This document shows, in pieces, positions 41,575 to 52,432 of a DNA stretch of 64,000 bases. The DNA comes from Prinsepia uniflora (Eukaryota > Streptophyta > Magnoliopsida > Rosales > Rosaceae). The notes below the pieces were generated by a model. The model made no database searches. It was not told the DNA's origin and saw only the letters and a list, made by a program, of their open reading frames with translations. The translations under genes were made by a program, and so were the position numbers. How positions within the stretch are numbered: the first letter of the stretch is position 1; each line of letters begins with the position of its first letter. The DNA lies in contig CM064868.1 in NCBI GenBank assembly GCA_032719365.1, positions 15,542,463 through 15,606,462 of the forward strand, in the 5' to 3' direction.

Positions 41575-44500
41575 ATGGCGACTACGTGGCGGAAGGTCAA
41601 GGAGTGTCTGAGTCACAAATTCTTATTCACCTCCTCCGAGTCATCAAATTCGCCCTCCAGGCCGCCTCCTGCTCCTCTTCCCTCCGAAACCTCGTCCTCT
41701 CGCTCCTTTCGCTCCTCCTCCTCCAGCTCCAAACTCTCCCGCAGCTTCAGTTCTCGCCTATTCAAGGTCAGTAATTATCAAACTTTCGCATTAACTCTTG
41801 AAATTTCATATCAAAATTTCAATTTCCTTTCTTTTATTTTTTTTGTTTTACTTCTCATATTTAAACTGTAATTAATTCATCTTCCGTACCCAGAAAAAAA
41901 AAAATCATCACCCGCATCTACTCATTTTTTCCCTTTTTAGTTCCCTAGAAGATCCATTTCCTCAATGTCGGTATCTCAGTCTCGTTTATATTCGGCATCT
42001 CGTCTGGTCGACGGTGAGATTTTTACCTCGAGCTTTCCGGTGCGTTAGTGACTGTTACTTTGCCGCGGAAACTCGAAGGAGGCTGCCAGACTGCCAATTG
42101 TTTCTGCAACCGAATTGTAACTCATACTAAATGACGACGTTACCCGCTTTCTTTTTCCTTATTTTCGGCTCCTGGACGTCTTGATTTGTCCTTTTCTGCG
42201 GTGGCAGTTTGGGAATATGGAAGTTGCGCATTTGCCCACGTTTCTTTCTGTGTAGGCGTGTAGTCAAGCGATTGGGCCATCTTAGCACGATTCGGTGAAG
42301 TTGCGCAATTATTTATTTATTTATTTTTATTTATATGTCCACTATAATAGAATTTATTCAGTGAAGGGTTCTAACATGCTAGTGGAAAGGAACCTTTCTA
42401 GCAAACCAACTATGTTTTTAGTTCAGTGGTTTTTCTAAAGTTTATATTCTTATTTGTTTTCCAAGTTTTTTTTTTTTGTCAATTATTTCTTTCCCAAGTT
42501 CGAATATGCCTCTTTGGAAGAAAGCTAAGAACCTTGACTTAAATATTTGTAAATCTACCCGTCAAGGTTCTCATAATTGTTCCCAGTATAATTTCTAATA
42601 TCTTGTAGATATCTTAGGAAAATCTTTCACGGATCCCCTGTCAGCAAAGTCAATGACTTAGAAGCCAAGCTAACTGAACTAGGCAACAAAAAATTCTATG
42701 TTCTTCTTCAAGAGGACTCACATATACTGTTGATTTGGCTTGCTAATAAAAAAATAAATGTCTCTTTTTATGGCTTTAAAAAAAAAATCATGTCTGTGTG
42801 GTTGACATCTTATATTCAGTACCATGATAAGTTGCTACAATTTTTGTTATGAAATCTGGCGTTTCGTTCAGACACTTCTTTTCCCTTTTTGGTGTTGCAA
42901 ATGTGTGTTCTTGATGTGTTCATTATGACTTTTGACTGACTTGGGTTGTGCAGCTCCTACTAATAATGTAGATCATTTTGTACCGAATTTTCATAATGAA
43001 ATGCTTTCAATTTCTTAACATTTTCACATCATGACAGTATATGTATCGATGCATAAAAGTCTTCATGTTGAGAAATTCTTTTTATTCAATTTGTTTGGTC
43101 GAAGCCTTCTCTGCTTGTAATAGCCATGAGACAATTATGGAAAGATGCAGGCATTTGTGCATTGGTATATTGGTAGAGCCGGCTTATGACTAAGCATTGC
43201 TTAAATTGTTTTGTGTACAGAAAAATTGCGCGATTTGCCTGAGTAACGTGAGACCAGGGGACGGCCAAGCCATTTTCACTGCTGAATGCTCCCACTCTTT
43301 CCACTTCGTTTGTATTGCCAACAATGTTAAACATGGAAATCTTTGCTGCCCTATCTGCCGATCAAAATGGAATGCTGTACCTTTCCAAGCTCCCACAAGT
43401 ACTGCTAATCCTCAACAAAACAACTTGGGTCAGCTCCATAACACTTTTTACAACAGTCACCTCCCATTGCATCCCCAAGTTCATCCTGAGCCATTGAACT
43501 TCTCAGACGATGAGCCTCTCCCGTCCACCTCACCCACTCAATTCTCCAGTACTCAAACTGTAGCAATGAAGACTTACACGGAGTACTCTGCTATACCTGC
43601 AGCAGAATCTCGCCCAACATTTCCAGTTCTTGTCAGCATTCGAGCACCAACCCTTCAAGATGCTAATGTTCATGGCCACGGCCGTACGCCCATTGACCTT
43701 GTAACAGTTCTGGACGTAAGTGCTAGTATGTTTGGTACTAAGCTTGACCTTCTCAAACGTGCTGTCAACTTTGTCATTCAAAACTTGGGGCCTTCAGACC
43801 GACTTTCCATAGTTTCATTCTCAACTACTGCTAAAAGGGTCTTTGGTCTCCGAAGAATGACTGTTGATGGCAGAGAAAGTGCCATGCTTGCAATCGAGTC
43901 TCTTAGAGCAACTGGTGGAACCGACATTGTTGGAGGGCTCAAGAAAGGAGTTCAGGTACTTGAAGAACGGCGGGAAAGGAATATGGTATCTAGCATCATT
44001 CTCTTATCCGATGGCAGAGACAACTGCAATTATAGCTCACAGATTAGTTCAAGTCGAAATCTGGTGTCTGATATTTTGAACCAATTGCCAACTTCAGTAC
44101 GTTGTAGCAATATTCCAGTCCACACATTTGGGTTTGGCACTGATCATGATGCAACTACTATGCATTCTATATCTGATTCATCAGGTGGCACATTTTCGTT
44201 CATTGAATCAGTGGCTATGATACAAGATGCCTTTGCTATGTGCATTGGTGGTCTTCTCAGCGTCGTGGCTCAGGAACTTCAACTCACAGTTACGCCTGCA
44301 TCTCGTGGGGTGCAGATTGTATCAATACCATCAGGGAAACATGCGTGTGAGATTTCTGATGACTGTCATCAAGGAATAGTTGAAGTTGGAAATATGTATG
44401 CAGAGGAGGAGAAACAATTTCTAGTGTACCTCTTAGTTCCAACAGCCACGAGATACAAGGAAGCAGTGAAGAAGACACCTTTGTTAGATGTTTCATGCGT

Positions 44501-45041
44501 GTACAAGGACCTTGCCTCAAATGAGTTGAACCGTGTGCAAAGTGACAGAGTCTGGGTATTGAGACCCGAGGCTTGGTCCCCTGAAGATGAGGCACCGTGT
44601 TTGGAGGTTGATCGTCAGAGGAATAGAATTTTGGTAGCTGAAGGTATTGCAGAGGCACAAGCAACGGCTGAGATGGGAAATTTGGAGGGTGCACAAGCCA
44701 TTTTAGCACAACGGAGATTAACTCTCTTAACATCAGCAGCAGCACAAGCAGGGGAGGGTCTATGTAATTGGCTTGAAGCTGAGCTTAGAGAAATCAGAGA
44801 TAGAATGACTACCATGGAGTCTTATACACAGACGGGGCGGGCATATGCTCTGTCGGGACTGAGCTCACATTCATGGCAGAGGGCCACAACTAGGGGTGAC
44901 ATGACATCTCAGGTTCTAACAATGGGTGAAGGTGCAAACTCTGGCACCAATGGCAGTGAAACTGTGGTTGGCTATGAAACCCCAACTATGGTTACCATGG
45001 TAAGAATGTCACAGAATCTTGGTGCTAATCCTGCAGCATAA
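41575..45041 (+). CDS. RING-H2 / VWA E3 ubiquitin ligase, WAV3-like family
   Basis: Two exons, 41575-41766 and 43221-45041, joined in phase 0 by a GT-AG intron of about 1.45 kb, giving 670 residues. Exon 1 is a Ser/Pro-rich N-terminus beginning MATTWRKVKECLSHK. Exon 2 starts with a RING-H2 finger (CAICLSNVRPGDG, CSHSFHFVCI, CPICRSKW; about residues 67-115). The VWA domain follows (about 205-390) with MIDAS residues DVSASM, TGGTDI and LSDGRD, then a VWA-associated C-terminal region with a helical segment (AEGIAEAQATAEMGNLEGAQ). This matches plant WAV3/EDA40-related RING-VWA proteins, cytosolic ubiquitin ligases; WAV3 itself acts in root gravitropism and auxin responses. All key Cys/His and MIDAS residues are present, so it looks functional. 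The specific substrate is unknown. Confidence 0.92.
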
Positions 45042-45717
45042 TGAAATTCAATGAGCAAACAAGTCTTCGTAGGTCGCGTTCATTTTTAGGTAAGATGGGA
45101 ATACGAATACAAAATTCATACTGGGATTAATTGGTAATAGACTAATAGGCTGATGGTATTAGTTATTAAAACTAGACGAAGAAAGTTCTTATAAATTCTG
45201 ACAAAAGTTTGCATTCCATACATTTTGTTGATTGTTAATCGTATTTACACATGATTTTGTTGTCCATGATGGATTGGATTCACTAAGATTCATAGTAAAT
45301 GTAGAATCTCCTTGTGATAACGACTATGTTCATAACTTTTGCTTAACTTTTGTTTTTGTTGATATCCTTTGGCAGAAAATAGTGGATTGTATTATGAAGT
45401 ATGCATTGCACTTTATAATTCCTTTTAGTTTTAAATTGTAAATGTGTTGTATTATGAAAAATTTATTGCAAGAGGTTCAGTAATTAAAGAGATGAAAATG
45501 GAGGATGAGTTGACATTCTAAAAAATCAACATCTATCTTTTTGTTTATTAATAATAAAAGTCATTCTAAATAAGGCTGAGAACAACTGCAAATGAAGAGT
45601 AACAGAGCCTATCAACAACATATGTAGAATTACATATACATATTGTTCTTGTTTAATCTGATTGGCCTGACCAAAGACTGAGCAACCCAGCCATAGAAAT
45701 TCCCAAATCCTTCAGTT
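45042..45717. other. WAV3-like 3' flank and junction to the gypsy array
   Basis: AT-rich probable 3' UTR, with AATAATAAAAG near 45549. TGTTCTTGTTT at about 45643 may be the start of the gypsy LTR whose later part is tandemly repeated, but no TSD confirms it. Confidence 0.35.
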
Positions 45718-48600
45718 GACAAAACATACAAGATTGTGCTCAACCGACCAAGGCTAGCCAATCACATTTGAGCGGCCAGACCCTTCGTTCAGCCATCCTG
45801 ATCACTAGCAATGAAGCCAAAACAGTACGGACCGATCACACCTGATTGACCAGCCTACTAATCGGCCTGCCCTTATCATCCAGGTAATCATAATCGGCCA
45901 CTTTGACCACTCAGTAAGAGGTCGACCACATCTGGTCAGCTAGGCCCACTAAAGTGTTAGAAATATTACTTAGGACCACATTAGGACACATGTCAGCTCC
46001 TAAAGACAACGACATTTATTCCACGTCAACAAACACCAACAACAATATTTAATGCTACTATAAATATAAGGGTACCCCCTCTAAAAATAATGACAATTTT
46101 GCCCTTACATTGCACAAATTATTACAGTACCCTTCACATTAATCTTTCTTAAGCATCAGAAACTATTAGGCCGGAACCACACCGGTGTCCCTTTGCTCTT
46201 ACCTTCTTCCTAAGCAATCCTTCCTACCACGAGAAGACAGTCAAAGGTGTCCAACGAGGCGAATCTAAGTTGGTTCATTTCTTATATCAACAGTTTGACG
46301 TCGTTTGTGGGAATTCCAAAACAACACCACACACTCTCACCCCCCTCTTATGTCGTCCCGATTGCTCCTAGCACCATGTCAGACGAATCACTCACACCCC
46401 ATTCCCGTAAGGGAACTCGAGGGGCAACATCCCTGATGTCTACCGACTGACATTGGAAGATCCAATGAGCGAGGTGGCCAAGCTCAAAACTCACAACGCC
46501 AAGATTGATGCCAATAACCAAGCTCTAGCAGAGCAGTACGCAAGTATCCTCGTCATCATGAAGATGTCTTAGCTGGAAAACCATTGAGACAAAGGTCTAG
46601 CCGACCAGACCCTAGCTAACTAGCACGTGGTTGATCGTGCTCAAGCCTTGTCGTTCGTGATCGAAAGGATATCACCTGACAAAACATACAAGATTGTGCT
46701 CAACCGACCAAGGCTAGCCAATCACATTTGAGCGGCCAGACCCTTCGTTCAGCCATCCTGATCACTAGCAATGAAGCCAAAACAGTACGGACCGATCACA
46801 CCTGATTGACCAGCCTACTAATCGGCCTGCCCTTATCATCCAGATAATCATAATCGGCCACTTTGACCACTCAGTAAGAGGTCGACCACATCTGGTCAGC
46901 TAGGCCCACTAAAGTGTTAGAAATATTACTTAGGACCACATTAGGACACATGTCAGCTCCTAAAGACAACGACATTTATTCCACGTCAACAAACACCAAC
47001 AACAATATTTAATGCTACTATAAATATAAGGGTACCCCCTCTAAAAATAATGACAATTTTGCCCTTACATTGCACAAATTATTACAGTACCCTTCACATT
47101 AATCTTTCTTAAGCATCAGAAACTATTAGGCCGGAACCACACCGGTGTCCCTTTGCTCTTACCTTCTTCCTAAGCAATCCTTCCTACCACGAGAAGACAG
47201 TCAAAGGTGTCCAACGAGGCGAATCTAAGTTGGTTCATTTCTTATATCAACAGTTTGGCGTCGTTTGTGGGAATTCCAAAACAACACCACACACTCTCAC
47301 CCCCCTCTTATGTCGTCCCGATTGCTCCTAGCACCATGTCAGACGAATCACTCACACCTCATTCCCGTAAGGGAACTCGAGGGGCAACATCCCTGATGTC
47401 TACCGACTGACATTGGAAGATCCAATGAGCGAGGTGGCCGAGCTCAAAACTCACAACGCCAAGATTGATGCCAATAACCAAGCTCTAGCAGAGCAGTACG
47501 CAAGTATCCTCGTCATCATGAAGATATCTTAGCTGGAAAACCATTGAGACAAAGGTCTAGCCGACCAGACCCTAGCTAACTAGCACGTGGTTGATCGTGC
47601 TCAAGCCTTGTCGTTCGTGATCGAAAGGATATCACCTGACAAAACATACAAGATTGTGCTCAACCGACCAAGGCTAGCCAATCACATTTGAGCGGCCAGA
47701 CCCTTCGTTCAGCCATCCTGATCACTAGCAATGAAGCCAAAACAGTACGGACCGATCACACCTGATTGACCAGCCTACTAATCGGCCTGCCCTTATCATC
47801 CAGATAATCATAATCGGCCACTTTGACCACTCAGTAAGAGGTCGACCACATCTGGTCAGCTAGGCCCACTAAAGTGTTAGAAATATTACTTAGGACCACA
47901 TTAGGACACATGTCGGCTCCTAAAGACAACGACATTTATTCCACGTCAACAAACACCAACAACAATATTTAATGCTACTATAAATATAAGGGTACCCCCT
48001 CTAAAAATAATGACAATTTTGCCCTTACATTGCACAAATTATTACAGTACCCTTCACATTAATCTTTCTTAAGCATCAGAAACTATTAGGCCGGAACCAC
48101 ACCGGTGTCCCTTTGCTCTTACCTTCTTCCTAAGCAATCCTTCCTACCACGAGAAGACAGTCAAAGGTGTCCAACGAGGCGAATCTAAGTTGGTTCATTT
48201 CTTATATCAACAGTTTGGCGTCGTTTGTGGGAATTCCAAAACAACACCACACACTCTCACCCCCCTCTTATGTCGTCCCGATTGCTCCTAGCACCATGTC
48301 AGACGAATCACTCACACCTCATTCCCGTAAGGGAACTCGAGGGGCAACATCCCTGATGTCTACCGACTGACATTGGAAGATCCAATGAGCGAGGTGGCCG
48401 AGCTCAAAACTCACAACGCCAAGATTGATGCCAATAACCAAGCTCTAGCAGAGCAGTACGCAAGTATCCTCGTCATCATGAAGATGTCTTAGCTGGAAAA
48501 CCATTGAGACAAAGGTCTAGCCGACCAGACCCTAGCTAACTAGCACGTGGCTGATCGTGCTCAAGCCTTGTCGTTCGTGATCGAAAGGATATCACCTGAT
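45718..48600 (+). repeat. 960-bp tandem triplication of gypsy LTR, leader and gag start
   Basis: Three units (45718-46677, 46678-47637, 47638-48597) with about seven differences visible between them. Each holds a TATA box (46059, 47019, 47979), an LTR end ATCAACA (46292, 47252, 48212) directly followed by a primer-site-like GTTTGGCGTCG, a short gag start (MSDESLTPHSRKGTRG) and a broken coiled-coil segment. Junctions share only TGA between gag (CCTGA) and LTR (TTGAC), as expected for a microhomology-mediated tandem duplication. Confidence 0.9.
46059..46066 (+). promoter_or_regulatory. LTR TATA box, repeated at 47019 and 47979
   Basis: TATAAATA in CTACTATAAATATAAGG, present identically in all three tandem units. 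Confidence 0.55.
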
Positions 48601-49440
48601 CGACCAAGAAAGCAACAACCCAGGGCTAACCCTAACTCCCCCCCCCCCCCCCCCCCCCCCAAACAACCCAACAATGCGAGCCTTTCCGGAACTAAGATCT
48701 ACAAGAACGCCCGTCAGCTACTCAAGGATTGCCAAGTCGAGATGGTGCCTGCGCGAGTGACCTACGAGGTATCTGACTATAGGAAAATAGTGCATCGCTA
48801 TCCTTCCAACTCGCACGACTACCAGGCCGTTGTAGGAACCTCTGGCCGAGCAAACAGTAGAGGCCACTAGACGATCCAAAAACATGAAACCCATCCGCGG
48901 GAGAACCATGAGGTGCTGGACGAGATATACTCGACGACAGTGAGCTATTCCCATGGTCGGAGAAGAGAAGTTGTCAGCCAGGATAAGAGCATTGGTCGAA
49001 CAGAACATTAGTCTGATCAGCCAGCACCCCAAAGCATCGATGTCATGGAGAGCCTCTTAAGGAGAATACGCATCCTCTAGTCCCATCATAGGTCTGAGGT
49101 GAAACACTTAAGATCACTCTGTACATAGGACGAGGAGACCTCATCACCCACCTAAACAACTATTTCTCTGCCTTCGCTTACAAGAACATAATGCATGAGG
49201 TCCAATGCCTCATCTTCAATTTTACCCTTACTGACGCCGCTCTCAACTGGTTCTGTCGTCTAGCTCCGGCACCATTGATTCCTTCGACAAGCTACAAACA
49301 ACATTTTTGAACCAATTCATGATTCAAACAAACAAACTTGTCTCCACGGAGGACTTCTTTTCCATTAGGCAGGTAAAGGTAGAGAAGCTTCAAAAATATG
49401 CCACAAGGTTCAGCCTCAAGTACTATCACTGCCATTTTTA
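48547..49440 (+). pseudogene. Tat-like gypsy gag, degenerate
   Basis: Continues from the last tandem unit. ADRAQALSFVIERISPDRP runs into a long poly-C tract (48640-48660), then SGTKIYKNARQLLKDCQVEM. After a frameshift, a retrotransposon-gag core follows near 49130-49300 (LITHLNNYFSAFAYKNIMHE, ALNWFCRLAP). Stops and frameshifts are present. It ends abruptly at about 49440, where unrelated LTR-like sequence begins. Confidence 0.6.
48638..48660. repeat. Poly-C homopolymer
   Basis: About 22 consecutive C after CTAACTCC. The length is unreliable in any assembly and may itself cause the local frameshift in gag. Confidence 0.85.
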
Positions 49441-50195
49441 CACACTTATAATTTCAGTTTTTGCTTAGTTCAATTCCAGTATTTTTACATTCTAGTATTT
49501 GTACTTCAATTTTCATCTCAATACAAACCAGATTTTCATAAGTAGCCATTGGTACTTGGGATACACCATATAAGCGTGGTTCACGTCTATCCAAGTCGGG
49601 ATACCATCTTTGAGCATTGGTCTAAATAGTTTGATTCCAACTTGAGGGAACCTAGAACCTTTAACCACATGACTACTAAAATAATAACGTCGCCAACCTA
49701 AATATCATGGTGAGTAACTGAACTTGGACTATGCTCGAAAGAAAATAATTAAATTTTTTGAAGAAAGCATAGAAAAGAACAACGCAAGCTAATCTTGTCA
49801 GCTTACCTCACGATCGTTTGATCAGAAGAAAAGTTATTGGGCTGTAAATGAAACTCATCTACATTATCTAGTAGCAACCTCTACTAATAGCACGCTTGCA
49901 CTCGAACTGAAGACCTACTTAATTTTTGGCTTGCCCACCTAGGGAACGACTGTTGCTAAAGAGATCCATTAAGCTCAGCCCATCCAGCATCATCCACACC
50001 ACATCAACAAAAAGAAACCCTACGAGTGGTCCGCCCCCCTCACTTTGCATACTCAGTTCCGCAACGGAGGTTGGCAGAGGTTGCCTCGGGTCTACTTGAC
50101 TCCTAAAAGGAGAAAAACTTTTGGGTAGAAACAGTAATAAGAGAAAAGATAAATAGAGGTAGGGGAATTCCATATAGAAGTAATAGAGAAAACTA
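49440..50195 (-). mobile_element. Fragment related to the old gypsy LTR/leader at 33.9-34.6 kb
   Basis: Bases 49440-49900 and about 50000-50060 match, in reverse, 34140-34570 and 33955-34010 (shared GGCGGACCACTCGT and GGTTCACG/CGTGAACC phrases). Coding sequence is lost. It is truncated on the left by the gag fragment and bordered on the right by the hAT-like element. Confidence 0.5.
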
Positions 50196-52424
50196 GTCAT
50201 GGGCATGGTTCAGTATGAAAGTGATACCAGAACCGACCAAGTATTTTTAACCGGTTCAGTACGATACGGTATTTCAAAATTCAAAATTGATATTGTATCA
50301 TCCCAATTGTGTTCGGTACGGTTTCGATTTTGAGCCAAAATTTATGGAAAAAATATCTAAATAATCTATTTATACAAAACTATTTCATTCATATAATTGG
50401 TACAATAATAAATAATGCATAACAAATTCATATTTCATTCATATAATTCCATAACATATATGAAAGTTATAATTCATAGTTTGTATCAATTTGTACTAAG
50501 ACTTACTCATAATTTGTACCAAGACCTGCTCATAATTTGTACCAATTCATAATTGTATATTCTATAAAAATATATACCGCAACATATCTGATTCAACCTC
50601 ATAATTTGTAACAATCCATAATTTGTACCAAAACATAATTCTACATTTCATAAAGATTAGAATCGATGAATTTTGATCATATCTGATTCAGCCTCATCGT
50701 GAACGTGCTATCATATATACAACAACCGCACATAAAAATATATTCGGAATTCAAAGTCCATTACCAATGTTTATCAACATAGAGATCATTCCATTTACAC
50801 CTTCAAGCTATGTTTATGGATGTTTCAAAAAAAAAAAACAAATTCATAGATACTAGGGGTGTGAAATGTGAATTTTGAATTTACAATTTGATTAAGACTA
50901 ATCAGAATTTCAACCCAAATCCTTCTCTTCATGCAGACATCGATCTATGTACAGAGAGTACCAACAAGCATTCCAACGATACCATCTCAACAGTTCCTGG
51001 AATATGAGAATGCCAAAAGTTCAAATACATTCACACTCATAATGACCATCGGCTTTCCAATTAAATCGCCAAAACCTGGCCACATTAATTCCTTCAACAC
51101 CAACTTAATTTGAGCATAAGGAAAAGACTCTTTCTTTTTGTACAGTTTCCGTCTTAATTGGTCTGTTACCCGACCTACTTAAATCCAAGAACTCAATTCG
51201 GTTATCCCTTCATATTCTTAGTAACTGTCTGAACCATTAAGGGGAACATCCAAGAAAGTGAAACTTAACCAACATAGGTGAACCACTCAGGAATGTTTAG
51301 TGAAGTGCTTTGTTTGACTGAGGCTATATTTGGTGTCAGAGGTTACTTAAAATTGGATTTTAAAACCTCAAATGTTTGATACATAAAATGAGAAGTGTGG
51401 TTTTCTACAAGAATTTTAAGATAGAAAATTCCTTGGAAAACAACCTCATCTAAACAACACTAAATAACTCGGGAAGACGAAGGTACCCCGTTAAGTTTTA
51501 TCATACCTTCTTTTGTTTCCTTTTCAAGTAAATATTATGGAACAAATTCTGAGGAGACAGACTCAAATGCACAGTATATAACAGATTTCCTAGTGAATTA
51601 AAATGTTAAGTTGTTAAGAGAGAAGAAAATTATAAATATGTTTCTTCTGGTTTGCTATACCCTCACGATACTACGATAGGAGCATTCAAAGATTATATGC
51701 AAACGCAGAGGCATGGAAAAATTGGAAAGGCCAAACAGTATATTTACAGAGGAGCATTCAATTTTGAATGATAATTTGGAAAACAATTTCAACATAAATC
51801 AGTAAACCACATATCAGAAGCAATGCCTTTCACTTACATCAGCCATCGAGAATCTTGATGGAGAGGTCGAGAATAAGGCTTGCAGCTGGAATGCAGCGTC
51901 CAGCGGGCGGCGGACGATGTGGTGGCTGAGATAAACTAGCAGTCGAGGTCGAAGGTCGATGTCAAGGCCGCGATCGGCGATAAGGCGAAGCCGAAGAAGA
52001 GTAGAAGCCTAGAAGAAGAGTCGATGTCGAGGTCGAAGTCGCAGGCTCGCAGGCTCGCAGGCTCGCAGCTGTGGTTGAAGGGTTGTAGGCGGCTAGGTTT
52101 TTTTTTTTCTACTAGAGAAGAAGAGTTGAAGTCGAAAAGTGAGAGTGAGACAGTAAGGACATAAGCGCGCTCCCTTGTTTTGGGTTAGGGTTTTTATTTT
52201 TATTATTTTTATATTTAATTTATTTTGTAATTAAATAAAAAATATCAAATCGGTTCGATTTCAGCACGGGATGGTATTTCACAACACCAAAATCGATCCC
52301 GGTTCGATTTTGGTATCGTATCGATCATCCATTTGATTTTATTATTCGGTTTTTTTTTCCGATTTGGTATGATACGGGACGAGACGATTTCGATATTTTA
52401 GGAAGATATGCGCATGGCTGGAAA
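50196..52424. mobile_element. hAT-like element carrying host-gene sequence (edges approximate)
   Basis: Related ends CATGGGCATGG and (inverted) CATGCGCATAT, with GGTACGGTTTCGATTTTG / CAAAATCGA-type subterminal motifs on both sides. Possible 8-bp flanks are GAAAACTA (50188-50195) and AAAAACTA (52425-52432). No transposase seen. The interior includes what looks like a promoter, 5' UTR and first exon of a plant gene on minus. Confidence 0.45.
51838..52130 (-). pseudogene. Captured 5' UTR and first exon (MAD|) of an unknown host gene
   Basis: On minus, an ACCCTAACCC telo-box-like motif (about 52181-52190) is followed by a pyrimidine-rich leader and ATGGCTGAT (51846-51838). GTAAGTG, a near-ideal splice donor, comes directly after. 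A short ATG exon with an intron right after it is common in housekeeping and ribosomal-protein genes. Downstream exons were not identified. The leader contains a tandem GCAGGCTC repeat (about 52043-52070). Confidence 0.35.
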
Positions 52425-52432
52425 AAAAACTA

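Noticed and set aside
44290..44745. 151-aa minus-strand ORF in the WAV3-like gene
   Set aside because: Antisense shadow of the VWA C-terminal region; the plus frame has clear RING and MIDAS motifs.
46247..48370. Three identical 67-aa ORFs as a small gene family
   Set aside because: They span the LTR end and primer-site region and repeat only because the 960-bp unit is triplicated.
48638..48660. Poly-C tract as a functional i-motif or G-quadruplex
   Set aside because: A single uninterrupted homopolymer is a common slippage or assembly product, and the flanking gag is already degenerate.
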